DNA of 64,000 nucleotides from Malania oleifera (Eukaryota > Streptophyta > Magnoliopsida > Santalales > Ximeniaceae): the NCBI RefSeq assembly GCF_029873635.1, contig NC_080425.1, positions 40,985,390 to 41,049,389 on the forward strand. Direction: 5' to 3'. The position numbers were made by a program, and so were the translations under genes. This document shows positions 11,976 through 22,849 of this stretch, one piece after another (the first letter of the stretch is position 1; each line of letters begins with the position of its first letter). The notes beneath the pieces are model-generated. The model was given only the letters and a program-made list of their open reading frames with translations, was not told the DNA's origin and did no database searches.

Positions 11976-14900
11976 CTATACAAATTTAAAAAAAAAGTAA
12001 ATTATCAAAAAAGGAAACTGTAAATAAAATTTAATTGCTTTCGCCAGCTGCATAAAGATGATATATTCGGGACTTTTAAGCAAATGTACAGCTAGAATGA
12101 GTTTTGTTCATTGAAAATAAAGGCTAAGCAATGTTTTCAGTTCATGAACCACATAGAATAGTGAAACTGCTCTGAGGAGGTAATATTAAATGAAATATCA
12201 GAGCATTAAATGCAGGCAATTTCATCAGTCCATTGAATCAAATTTGGGAGGATCCACTTCAATCAATCCAAACAGATGAACAAGCTCACAAATGATTTTC
12301 AAAGTTCAGCACAATCCAGCACATGGCTGAAGATTCATAGATGATTGGTGCTAATGCTAGTATATGGACAAAACTACTTATCATAAGGTAAGCCTAGGTG
12401 TCTGTTGATTTTTGTCGCCATTGGAGCTCTTTTCAGAAAATGAAATCAGAAAACAAGCAAATTACTCCCCATAGCAAACAACCACACGCACTTTGGCTCA
12501 ATGAAAGCTTGGAATGCTATCCATGGCATGCTGCTTGATCATTACATAGGAAATATGATCAATGCAAATACTATCATAAGTCAACCAGGCCTGGTCATTT
12601 TTTTGGACTGGGTTGAAACATGAAAGTTAAAGAAACAATTTCAAACCTAAACAACTCTTTGGGCATGAATGGTTTCTTCATTTTAGGGACAGGTTGAGGG
12701 AATTAGAGTCAACCACACATGGCCCACTTCCAAGGTCCACTTCCAATCATAAACAATGCCTCAGTAGTCAATTTTAAGAACTGTGTCCAGAGGATACTGA
12801 AAAATGGCAACTGCATCAGTTCACCATCAAACTTTCCACCAGTGTGGGCCTCACAGTTTTGAAGAAATGAAGGCCCAATAACAGTGTCAGGATACAGACC
12901 TACGGAAAAAGTGTGTGAGCCCCCTCCCCTCCCCTCCCGCCCGCCCTCAGTTTTAAATCTCCTATTGAAAGTAATACAAATTATACTTAGGCTAACACTC
13001 ATTAAAGGTGTGCCAGCAACCCAACAAGACAAATTTTTAGTTCAAACTCTAATAATTCAACTCTAATCATGGAATATATAGGAGTATGTTCAACTTGAGT
13101 TATAAATTGAAGCAAAGCTCAAATAGCAAACTTTTGGAGATCACAAGAATAGAAAAGCAACAAGCTTCTATATTAGATTTATGCCTCCTAGGATGCCACC
13201 CACTATCACATGCAATTGTAGGTTGAAACTGCTTTATATTTTCTTTTAAATGCTAAGGCTTCAATCATGACTTTGGTCACAATTTTTTTTAACACAAAGA
13301 AAGAAACAGAAGTGGCAGGCACACCGACTTAAATAATCATATCATTGAACCAAATGATGATGATGAACAGCTCAAAGATAATATGATAGAATACACAATG
13401 ATTCTGAAATTTGCCATTCACTTTAGTACCACAGATGATGTGAGTGACATGTGAACATGTTTTAGCCAAGTTTATCTGTGAAAAACTATTGCAGATTTCA
13501 CAGATTAATAATATGAACACACACTGAAATAGAACTGGCCATCAAGGAGTATGAAATTCCTAAGGAACAAAATCCATGAACATCAAATAAGTGCGCACAA
13601 AGTAACCCTACTGATTTGCCAGTCCAAAGAAAAAGAAGCAAAGATGCAATCACATGCAAGTGCAATGAACAAACACATCAAAACTACAAGCCAGCCATTG
13701 TTGTCTAAATAGTAATAACTATGTACTAGACTGTCAGCGATGGAATGTACATACATTCACCCTGTTGTGAATCAGATGCTTAAAAACACACAGAATTGAA
13801 TCATGCTAGCTTTAAGAACTTGAAGATCTCTTTTGGAGAATAGTTGATTGCAGGCAGCTCAGTTAGTGGGTAAATCCCAATATCCATGAAAGACACAAAA
13901 AAAAATTCAAAAGAAGGATGCAAAATTTTAATCATGAACCGCATAAAGTCCCACAAATACGAACAACATAATAGGTCTGTCTAGAAGTTTGAAACAATTA
14001 GACATAAGTGTAGCAATAAACAAGCATCCTTCTTCCCACATTTCAAGGTTTATTTCCACAATCTACAACTTGAATGTTTTGGATAAATTTCTAGTTATTA
14101 ATGATGTAATTGTGAAGTGCTATCTTGCTTAGTCCTTATATATTCCAAATCGAAGAATTATTTTAATGACAATAACTTTAGTTTCTAGGCATAATTCAGG
14201 GTTGTGTACATGTTTACAGATGATTCAATATTGAATCAAGTCTGGATGATTTAACAGGGATTAGTTCCTCCCAATTTACTTCTACTGTGTTATAAAACAG
14301 AACTGTAAACAACTTTATATATATACATAAATACATACATGCTTGTATATGTATATATATATATAAGCAAACAAATGTACTTTCACATTTTTAAGTGTTC
14401 TATGTTACTTGAAGTATAGGTAATATGTGTTGTTGCACTCATGTGTCAGATTCGTTATATCCTTTATAGAGATTAGGAGTGTACAATATTTACTGAAAAA
14501 CCAAAAACCCACCCAAAACCGGACCAAAATAATTTTGGGTTCAGTTTTCAGTTTCTGTTTCGGTTCTTAAAAAATAGGAACCAGACCAAACTGAAAAACT
14601 GAAAAAAAAAAAAAAAAAAAAAAATCCTATATAAACATATATTAATTATGTCATGCAATATAATATCAAAGGGTTTAGCTAATATTAATATATTTATAAG
14701 TTCCTTAACTAATATTTTCCAGGTAATTCCCTTTTGAACAAAATAATTACATCTTCATTATCTTAGCCTTTCTTAAATTTTAATCATAGTACCCTGACGG
14801 TAATTTTTCTACAAAAACGGCTTGGGAGGCAGTGAGGAGCAGAAGTGATAATATTGTGTGGAATGACTCGTTCTGGCATTCTTTATTGCCCAGAAGAATC

Positions 14901-15798
14901 TCAATGTGTTTATGGAGAGCCTAATTTAGATGCTTGACTGTAGATGATAGAATTCAGGTCAAAGGAATATCGATAGCTTCGTCTTGTGATTGTTGCGTTC
15001 AGAGAAGTCGGGAAAATATTGATCATATTCTTTCTTTAGGCGAGTTGGCTTTAGAGGTTTGGCGTCGGGCTAGTGTGGTGTTGGGGATTCCTTTCCAATG
15101 ATCCCATCCCTAGAAAAACAGAATGGCAAATTGGTTCCACTATGCTCAAAAATCGTCTATTAAGGTATTTTAATCGGGCTGATTCCGTGTTTGATTACGT
15201 GGTGCCTCTGGAATCAAAGATATAAAACGAGAATGGACGGAGTTTATCAAAGTGCAGATTAGATGTGGAGAAGTATTCGATTCTAGGTTAGTTTTATAGC
15301 TGAGAGCACCAATTCTTTTCAAAAATTGAAGAAGTCGGACATTACGATTTTGAATGAATTTCAAATTAAGCATCAGGGAATTTGCGACAAGCCAATAAAA
15401 TTATTTTGTAGGTTAAACCTCCAGCAGGGTGGATAAAACTTAATTGTGATAAGAGTTGTAGGGGCAATCCGAGTACTTCAGGAGGTGGAGGAATTATTTG
15501 GAATTGCCATGGCATGGCAAAAACGATTTTTTCAAGTTATTTTGACAATAGTACAAATAATAGTACGGAATTAAAAGCAATCAAGGAAGAAATTCGTTTG
15601 TACAAACGTTTGCATTATTTTAATGTGATTATTGAAAGTGACTCGCGAATTGTAGTTGATTGCCTTCGAAAAGGTAAATGTATTTTGTGGTATCTTTGGG
15701 ATTTTTGGAAAGAGCTCGTGGTGGAACTAGAAGGAGTGAACGTTGTAGACACCCTATTTTTGCCCTAACCAAATAGAACAAGGGGTCCCCTCTTATTA

Positions 15799-15830
<32 letters not shown>

Positions 15831-16031
15831 TTCCTATATTATTAGTACTTTACTATTATTTTGCTTGTATTTTTATTATCATTATTATTATTATTTTTCA
15901 TTTTTATTATTATTACTAGTACTTTCACTATCTTTATTTTCTTTTTACTTTACTATAATTATTATTTTTTATTTATTTTATTGTTTGTGATATATTATTA
16001 TTATTATTATTATTATTATTACTGTTATTTG

Positions 16032-16087
<56 letters not shown>

Positions 16088-19000
16088 TGTTATTTGTTTT
16101 TTATTTATTAGTACTATTAGTATTATTTATTTTCCTACATTATTATAAGTAATTTATTATAATTATCTTATCTTTATTATTTTTATTTTTACTATAATTA
16201 TTTATTATTATTTACTATTAATAGTAGTATTATTTTTATTATTATTATCTTATGGATACTTATATTATTATGATAATTATTATTATTATTATTATTTCCT
16301 TTTTCATTATTACCATAAGAATAAAAGAAAAAAAAAAAAGAGAAAAAAAAAAATCAAAGAAGGAAGGTTGTATTAGGGTTTTCATTTTTTTTTATTATAA
16401 AGCAAAGAGGGGGCGCACACACGGCCGGGGGCGCTGCGCACAGCACAGCCACAGAGCCAAAAATACCAAAAAAAAAACCATCTTCTTCTCTTCCTTCCAC
16501 CTAGCCGGATCCCTCACCCTTCAACCTCCCTTCCTCCTCATCTCTCCATTCTCTCATTATATCCAACTCACCTCACAACCACTGCACTCGCCTCATAGCC
16601 AACTCACGGCTTGACAATACCTCCAGCAGCCTCCAGGCCCTCCTCCAACAGCCGCCAGGCTTTCCTCCATCGCCACCCTAGGCCCCTGCTCCGTTCGAAG
16701 CTCCGGCACCACTAGAAGCTCAGGGCGGCGCTGCACACACAGGGCAGCGGGGCGTACAGCAAAAAAAATAAAAAAAAACCTACTTTTGATTTTTGCTTCG
16801 CCGGCCGCTTCTTCTTCCCCTCATCTCCGGTCACCGTTCGTCAACTCCGCGCACAGGCCGCACCACCAGCACAGCATCCCAGCCGGCCCTATCTGTCTCT
16901 CCCGGCCACCACAACCGAGAGCCACTCAGCTCTGCAGCCCCTCTGCATAGCTCCGGCCACGCGGAACAACCGTCAACCACCACCGACGCCGGAAGAGTTC
17001 TCTTCGTCATCGCTGCTCAGACACCGTCGCCTCTTATCACTAGCCATTACTTCGCCCATTGCCGTCGTCGTCTCCTTCTGCTGCTGCAACTCCTATGACC
17101 CATACTCAGTTCCTGCAACCCCCTGGTGAGTTCCCTTAACCCATACACACACACACACACACACACACACATGTGGGTTCTTTTTCTCTTTTTATATTTT
17201 TTTTAGTATCATGGAGTTTTATTTTCTAAATACTTTCTTAGATGCAACTATGATTATATTTTTGTTGGGATACTGATTAATTTATTATTAGTGTTACAGG
17301 ATTTTTGTTGGGAGTTGTTTCGGTGTCTAAAGGTCGAATCTTTGTTACATTATCTTGACATATTAAATATTTTTATTGTTGTGGTTGGTATTTTACACTA
17401 ATTAATTTATTATTATTGATGCAAATTCTTGTTGGGAGTTTCAGTGTTTAAAGGTCATATCTTGGTTACATTAGATGGACATATTAAATATTTTTATTGT
17501 AAATTTATTGTTGTCGATAGTATTTTAATGGTGGATCTTTATGTTTAGGTTGTTGGTTGTTATATTGTATCATCATGGAATTTATAATATTTGTTCTTAA
17601 AAATTTTAATCTCCAAGTTCATATTTTTGGTGTTAGTATTCATGTGTGTTCATAGCTTAAAACTTTCCTATCGCTTGTATATCATTATTAGTAAGATTAT
17701 TATTACGCTGATTGTATATCACTATTAGTAACATTACTGTATTCATTAGATATTATTATCAATATTATTACTACATCGATTACATCAGTACTATTATCAC
17801 ATCGATCTTACTAGTATAAGCAATCCGTTGCTTGCATATTATTATTAGTATTATAGGTGTTGGGTTAGCAGTAAAATTATACCCTTTTGTACATGATTAT
17901 TGGTAATATTATTATATTGTTCGTGTATTAATATTAGAAACATAAGTATACTACTTGTACATTATTATTAATATTATTGTAATTATCATCATCATTAGCA
18001 TTATTATTATTTTTACTATATTCTATTTTAAAGTATACGTATATTCGATTGTGTTATTTTTAGTATTTGTATTAGCTTGTTGTTATTTTAGTATTACTAT
18101 ATTTTAGTTATTAAGTACTTTCGATTTTAATCCCTATGATTTTATTGCGGGGGGTATTAGCCTTTGGGCTTCACGTACCCTTAAGCTCTGAGAGAATATA
18201 TATGTATATATTTATTTATTTATTTATCTATTTATTTTTCATAGGTATTTATAAATTCACAAAAAGGAGCAATTTAAAGACTTATTAGATTAACTTAGGG
18301 ATAATTTCAAATTAATTAGGTACCGTTCGTAAGAACGGGCGCGTAGGGGGTGCTCGTACCTTCCCCTAGCGTAACCGAACTCCCGACCCCAACTCTGGTG
18401 ATGTAGACCGATTCTACCCCTAACGGGGTAGTAATCATGTGTTCTAACCGCACTAAAGGTTAGTGGCGACTCCGACATTCCATGTTTTTCCATGAAAATA
18501 TAAAAATTGATTTTTAGTTCGCCGCCCGGGGCACACGCGCTCCCGGGACGTCGCGACAAATGTCATGGTGATGCATCAATATAGGGAAGACAATAGTGCG
18601 GCTGATTTTCTTACTAAAGAAGGAGAAATGAGAACCAATGTAATCTACGAAAAACAGTACCTTCTACCACGTTATCTGAAATGTATTCTTCATATGGATA
18701 GGTGGGGCCTCATTTCCGTTCATCGTTAGTTCAACTCTAGATTTTTATTTGGTGTATTTTGATTTGTTTTTTGTTATATTTATGTTTTTATCTTCTTTGT
18801 TAGTTATGTTTTAGTTTTGTTATCTTGATTTGGTTGGTTGTTGGTATTATTTTTTTGGGAGGATTTTTCTATAATCTCTCTTTTGTTTATCTTGTAACCA
18901 CGTTATTCCTCCACTAAAAGTGAGGGTATATTAATAAATAAATGGAAGTGCCGCCTTCTTTTAGTAAAAAAAAAAGTGAAAGAGAGAAATGGCTTTTATA

Positions 19001-20839
19001 AAGCTGGGGAGGCTCCCCTCCCTCATGAATTTTTGAAGTGGGACAAAAAGAATAGGAGATCCGCATACATGTTGAATGGCTAAAGTCATTACTCAATGCT
19101 CCCCATCCATTCTTGTCCCACATCGGATATGGTAGATATGTGAAGTCTCTCCTTCCTCTATAAATATAGGTTGTCCCCATCTACTTGATCACCAATCTGG
19201 CTATGCTTGCATTTAGTGTGCCTAGCGCACATTAGACTCCCCATCAACTTGTTTACCAATTGAGGTAGGCTGGCCTTTAGTGCGCCTAGCCCGGATTAGA
19301 CTCCCCATGTTGCAGTTGAGTCCTTGAAATTTAAATATTTCATAGCTTGAGAGGCCAAAAATTTTAGAGGTTTCCAAATATGGGTTTATTATCCAAACCA
19401 AACCTTAGAACTGCTAAACCGATTAGAGAGAAAACTGTTGGTTCCGGTTCGGTTCGGTTTCGGTTTAGTAATTTTAGAAACCAAAATTTGCAGCTTGGTG
19501 TTTGGTATTGGCTAAGACCAAATCACACCGAATTGAATTCACCCATAATAAAGACTTCAATTTCATTTTACTGCAGGTACTAGTGCTCATAGTCATACCC
19601 CATGCTAATATGCTACATTGGGTGGATATATGGACTCCAAGATGAAGCAAAGCAATAAGCATCAAAGCTTATAAGCATAGTGCTCATGTTAACCTCATTT
19701 TCCCTTCTTTTCTTCCTATATGGTTAGGAAATTGGGTTGCACAATTCATTTAGGATAAATGAATATTTTAGTTAATTTCTTCCTGTAGACACCCAGTTAA
19801 TAGATCATCAGTTCGTTCATTTCACCTCCTTAAGAAGGCTGACTACCGAGCACAAATGACGACCAAAATTGTGATGGAGTTCTACAAATTGCGTCTGGAT
19901 GGGCCAATATTTGTTCCCAGCACAAATCAGGTCAATTGATTAAAACCCTCAATGGGCCATCCTTCAACCATGTTATTTAGATCGTTTGGAGTTGCTTAAG
20001 CCAAGCCAAGAATTTTGTCCGGGGTACCTGCTCCCCTATACTAGGATGTGAAGTTCCCATGCCGACAACAGACGATCAATCATCAATTTTTCACGGCTTT
20101 CCAAAAACGATATCATTACATGGTGGTGAACTAACCAAAAGCATGGTTGAAAGATGGTAATCCAATAGTCATATAACATAACTAATTCACGATTTAATTA
20201 AATTCCATCAAGCATAAAACAGCATCGTCTTCTGTTTCATTTAGAGTTCAGCGTATTATTCACTTCATAATCCTAGCCGGGAGAAGGAAAAAACAAAAAA
20301 AAAAATTCAATTAGGGAAACTTTTGATTAGCAGTTAAAGACGTTCTTCTTTTCTCGTTTTTGAGATGCACAATTAGTGCAATTTATTGTCCTTTAAGAGC
20401 TTAAGTAAGCGCTAAAAAGAACAATTCCTAGATATTTCATCATTTAGACAGAGCAGCATAAACAAACAAAATTCAAATTTTCCTTCATCGTTCCCCCTTA
20501 CTCTCTTGTTATCCAAGCAGCTAAACAAACGGTAACATAATTAATTCAAATTAAAAAAATCGAAACTTTTTCTAATCGAATAATCATTCGCGTGTTGAAG
20601 CAAAATTTTTGAAAGGAAATTGAAGTCATGAAAGAAAAGCGATCGATTGGTTGATCAAAGGAATTGTCGCGAGAAGGTGGAAACTCTAATTATTCAGCTT
20701 GGAATCAAGATATCAATAAAAGAGCTTCGATCAAAACGGAAAAAGAACCGTACTTTTGAGGGAGGAAATTGTTCTTGGAAAGGCAAGCTTGAATGTTGCA
20801 GGCTTCCTTCTTGCAGGGCTCTTTGCTCCGCTGAGCCAT
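11873..20839 (-). CDS. CMC4: CX9C motif-containing protein 4 (CMC4/p8-MTCP1 family), two exons
   Basis: Minus-strand host gene: exon 1 at 20839-20754, exon 2 at 11975-11873, an 8,778-bp intron between, giving 62 residues. Family members are small proteins imported into the mitochondrial intermembrane space and folded by the Mia40 disulfide relay; their exact role in plants is not settled. Seen here: MAQRSKEPCKKEAC start and cysteines at residues 9, 14, 19, 30, 40, 41, 44 and 51. These form C9-X9-C19, C30-X9-C40 and C41-X9-C51, the family signature. There is no cleavable presequence, as expected for Mia40 clients. The intron splits the lysine codon before C30 (AA|G) with GT donor and AG acceptor behind a pyrimidine-rich tract. 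Length equals the family norm and the frame is open, so the gene looks functional. The intron is crowded with transposons. Confidence 0.88.
14790..15743 (+). mobile_element. L1-type LINE with RNase H domain, left piece
   Basis: Plus-strand reading gives the C-terminal half of a plant L1 ORF2. First comes a zinc-finger-like RT tail (TAWEAVRSRS, WHSLLPRRIS, HILSLGELALEVWRR). Then comes a plant RNase H domain: WIKLNCDKSCRGNPSTSGGG (15430-15489), NNSTELKAIKEEIRLYKRLH and IIESDSRIVVDCLRKGKC. Frameshifts and stops lie between these blocks, so it is a dead 5'-truncated copy. The RNase H domain is interrupted at 15743 by the solo LTR and resumes at 18559. Confidence 0.75.
15744..18558 (+). mobile_element. 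Solo LTR, Tat/Ogre-like, inside the L1 LINE
   Basis: Starts TGTAGACACCC and ends GACGTCGCGACA, 2.8 kb with TG...CA ends. Flanking 5-mers AACGT (15739-15743) and AATGT (18559-18563) are a target duplication with one difference. The LINE RNase H reading continues across the insertion in the same strand. There is no gag or pol inside, hence solo LTR. It contains a long ATT trinucleotide region (15797-16306), a GC-rich leader-like part (16410-17100) and an (AC)n run (17150-17172). GTGGCGACTCC near its 3' end parallels the LTR at 7166-9404. Confidence 0.7.
15797..16306. repeat. ATT/TTA trinucleotide-rich region
   Basis: About 500 bp dominated by ATT triplets with interruptions; the longest clean runs are near 15991-16020 and 16038-16087. 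It lies inside the solo LTR. Confidence 0.9.
18559..18975 (+). mobile_element. L1-type LINE, right piece with 3' UTR and poly(A)
   Basis: Resumes the RNase H domain after the solo LTR: NVMVMHQYREDNSAADFLTK then YLLPRYLKCILHMDRWGL and a stop at 18727. The 3' UTR is T-rich and ends TTAATAAATAAATGG ... AGTAAAAAAAAAA near 18975. It is the 3' end of the element starting at 14790. Confidence 0.75.
18994..19166. promoter_or_regulatory. Divergent pair of snRNA-type promoters (USE + TATA)
   Basis: Plus strand: GTCCCACATCG at 19115-19125 is an exact match to the plant snRNA upstream sequence element (RTCCCACATCG), followed after 33 nt by TATAAATA (19159-19166). Minus strand: GTCCCACTTCA (19044-19034, 9 of 11) followed after 33 nt by TATAAAA (19000-18994). 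A 33-34 nt gap is the spacing known for Pol II-type plant snRNA genes; the U6/Pol III type is about 10 nt shorter. No known U-snRNA sequence follows on either side. It could instead be part of a repeat family whose terminal region carries such a promoter. Confidence 0.55.
19181..19308. repeat. 64-bp tandem duplication downstream of the USE/TATA module
   Basis: Unit 1 is 19181-19244 and unit 2 is 19245-19308. Both start CWACTTG, contain TTTAGTGYGCCTAGC and end ATTAGACTCCCCAT. It begins 14 nt after the plus-strand TATA box, where a transcript would start. Confidence 0.8.
20754..20839 (-). CDS. CMC4: CMC4 exon 1 (start exon)
   Basis: ATG is the complement of 20839-20837, and the exon encodes residues 1-28 plus two bases. 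It reads MAQRSKEPCKKEACNIQACL and then SKNNFLPQ, containing C9-X9-C19. The donor AA|GTACGG is at 20753-20752. This ATG is chosen because it gives the family's MxQ...EPC start; the upstream 5' UTR is GC-rich. Confidence 0.88.
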
Positions 20840-22300
20840 CTTCGATTCCCCTGAGTCCCTGTCTCCCGACCTGCTGCAATCTTCAGTGAGTTAGAGACGT
20901 GCCGAAAACAGGAGCCGAGTCGGTCGAGTCGGGAGATTCGGTGAAGTCGGTGTGCCGGATGCAGTTTGCGTTCATGAGAAGCAATTCTTTTAAGTTTTTT
21001 AAATTATTTTATAAAGATTAAATTTTTACTATCGTGTATTCCCTATCATACATTATTGCATTATTAACTGAAACAGTTGGGAGCATTAATCTGGACATGA
21101 AAAAAAATAGGTCACCAGATAAAATTGAATTGCAGTAATCGGAATTAGAATGGATAATAAAAGTTATGAGAGGATGAATGTGGATTTGGAAATAAAAATG
21201 AACTTGGGAGATTATCTTAGACTTTACTGTATCATATGATTTTAATATAATAAATATTTATTTCTACTATATTATATGATTTTATTATAATGAATATATG
21301 TTTTAAGAAAAAAGAAGAACACTTATTTACCTTTAAAAGTGAACAAAATAGAAGTCAAATAAATTTTTTTAACTAGAATGATAGAAAATTTATCATTTAA
21401 ATATTGTAAAGTTATTCGAAGTGAAAGTCTAACCTGTCGATATCTCTATTTTAATCAGGCATTCCCATGGAAACCTGGTGTAATAAAGTTAGCTTTGAGT
21501 CCGAAATGAAATCTTTTTTCAACAAAAATCAAGTCCTCGAGTCCTCTAGTTTCATACTTGAGTCCCAATATTTTATTGCAAGTCCTAGGAATTTTAGAAA
21601 AAATAGAGCCTCATTTTATTTCGAGTTTCAGTTAATTTTCGAGTTTCATTTGTTTGAAATATGATTTTTTCCAAAAAGATTGAGTCCATTTTTTTGTTTA
21701 GTTTAAATTAGAGTCAATGCCACTCAATATCAAAATTAATTATGGATTAAGCCCCATAATCACAAAAAAAAGTCCTCAATCTTAGTTTGAGTTTTCCTAA
21801 TTTTTTATTAAATTCTTTGAATTTTGAAATTGGGTCCTTTATTGTTAATTTGAGTCTTAGATCTTAAAGTGAGTCTTTTAATTTTTGAAAAAAAATTAAG
21901 TCTTTTAATACTTGAAATCGGTTTTCAGTGGAATCACAAGTTCACTTTATTACCTGGCATTCTTAGGCAAGGTCAAAATTTGAAAAAGCAGATAAGATCA
22001 CATTTTATTGAAAGGGGAGGGGGACATGTGCCCAATTGCAGTGCCGGGTACACGCATGAAGTGCAAAATACAAAAGAAATGTACATACAGAGAAATAAAA
22101 TGACATACATACATAAGAAATAAAGTACTGGAGATATGCAGGATGTACAAAAAGATGTTGCAGGGAAAACAACCTGTGGGTACATACATCACAATACAGC
22201 AAAAAGGAAACTACAAAAATAAAAATAAAAAGATAGTGGGTTTGATGCCATGCCTGCCACTCCCAAACTGCCACCTGGAAGCACCCCAAAAGGCTCGCAA
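20840..22300. other. CMC4 upstream region and intergenic DNA
   Basis: The first 120 bp (20840-20960) are GC-rich with repeated GTCGG motifs and probably hold the CMC4 5' UTR and core promoter. No clear TATA is seen. From about 21000 the sequence is AT-rich and no gene or repeat family is recognised. Confidence 0.45.
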
Positions 22301-22399
22301 GTCCTAGGTTGCCACCTGGACCTTCACTTGCTCACAAAAAGGAAAATAGTGCAATTGGTTAACAGAAATTCAAAAAATGATAAAATAAATCACACGTGC

Positions 22400-22840
22400 A
22401 GGTTGTTAAAGGGAATTATTCCCTAACATGGGCCGTTGGTGGGAAAATTGGTTAAGGAATTGGCACCAAATGCACTCTCAGACTCCCTATAAATAGGGAG
22501 TCGTAGCACTGTAGATGGACACCTCTCAGGGTACAAAAGCACCCTGCAAAAATTGAAAGAAAAAGAGAGCGCAAAAGCACTCTGCAAAAATTGAGAGGAA
22601 AGAGTAATTAGGAGAAGCAAGGGAACTCTGCCAAAATACAGAGGGTGGAGAGAGGGTCGAGAAGAGAGAGAGAAAGATAGAGCAGAAGCTCTGCCCAAGT
22701 TATAGAAAGCAGAGGACCCTGAAGAAGTTCAAATACAAAAGGCCGAGGAGCTTACTCGGGTCACTCACTCGATTAGACACTAGACTCAAAAGCATTCAGA
22801 CTCGAGTCTCCTCTCGTCTTCTACCTCTGCCCCCTACCAT
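22400..22840. mobile_element. LTR-like segment with palindromic TATA
   Basis: Contains TATAAATA at the centre of a palindrome (22481-22502), then GCAAAAGCACYCTGCAAAAA-type direct repeats (22538-22590) and a GA-rich stretch. This layout suggests a retrotransposon U3/R region, next to the gypsy gag fragment. The edges are not resolved. Confidence 0.35.
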
Positions 22841-22849
22841 AATTACCTC

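Larger units (their letters stand above)
14474..19547. mobile_element. Possible hAT-like element split by nested insertions
   Basis: The left end TAGGAGTGTACAAT with following CCGGACCAAA/GGTTCAGTTT/TTTCGGTTC sequence, and the right end CCGGTTCGGTTCGGTTTCGG ... CACCCATA, resemble the two ends of the common plant repeat with GGTTCGGTT subterminal motifs. Flanking 8-mers ATAGAGAT (14466-14473) and ATAAAGAC (19548-19555) match at 6 of 8, as an aged 8-bp target duplication would. The middle (14790-18975) is an inserted LINE. Pairing of the two ends is an inference. Confidence 0.4.
11976..20753 (-). other. CMC4 intron 1 (8.8 kb, transposon-filled)
   Basis: Bounded by donor GTACGG (minus strand from 20753) and acceptor TATAG (11980-11976). 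From right to left it holds unclassified DNA (19556-20753), a probable hAT-like element (14474-19547) nesting an L1 LINE and a solo LTR, and unclassified AT-rich DNA (11976-14465) with TA/TG microsatellite at about 14316-14364. No other exon is supported. Confidence 0.8.

Noticed and set aside
12709-13032. Minus-strand 107-codon open frame
   Set aside because: Composition is driven by a CCCTCCCC-rich patch. No domain, no splice context, and it lies within the CMC4 intron.
13800-13965. Minus-strand 54-codon frame ending IYPLTELPAINYSPKEIFKF ... KLA and a stop, inside the CMC4 intron
   Set aside because: It reads protein-like, but there is no usable acceptor before it, no family is recognised, and the CMC4 exons already join in phase without it.
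16252-17098. Open frames of 120 and 101 codons on the plus strand
   Set aside because: They lie in the low-complexity and leader-like parts of the Tat-like solo LTR, with poly-I/K or S/P/R-rich content and no domain.
19115-19330. Known U1, U2, U4, U5 or U6 snRNA gene downstream of the USE/TATA pair
   Set aside because: None of the conserved 5' sequences of these RNAs is present after the expected start.
22005-22698. Several overlapping minus-strand frames rich in F, L, S and C
   Set aside because: Mutually overlapping frames with hydrophobic low-complexity translation and no domain. The area looks like LTR and flanking repeat DNA.
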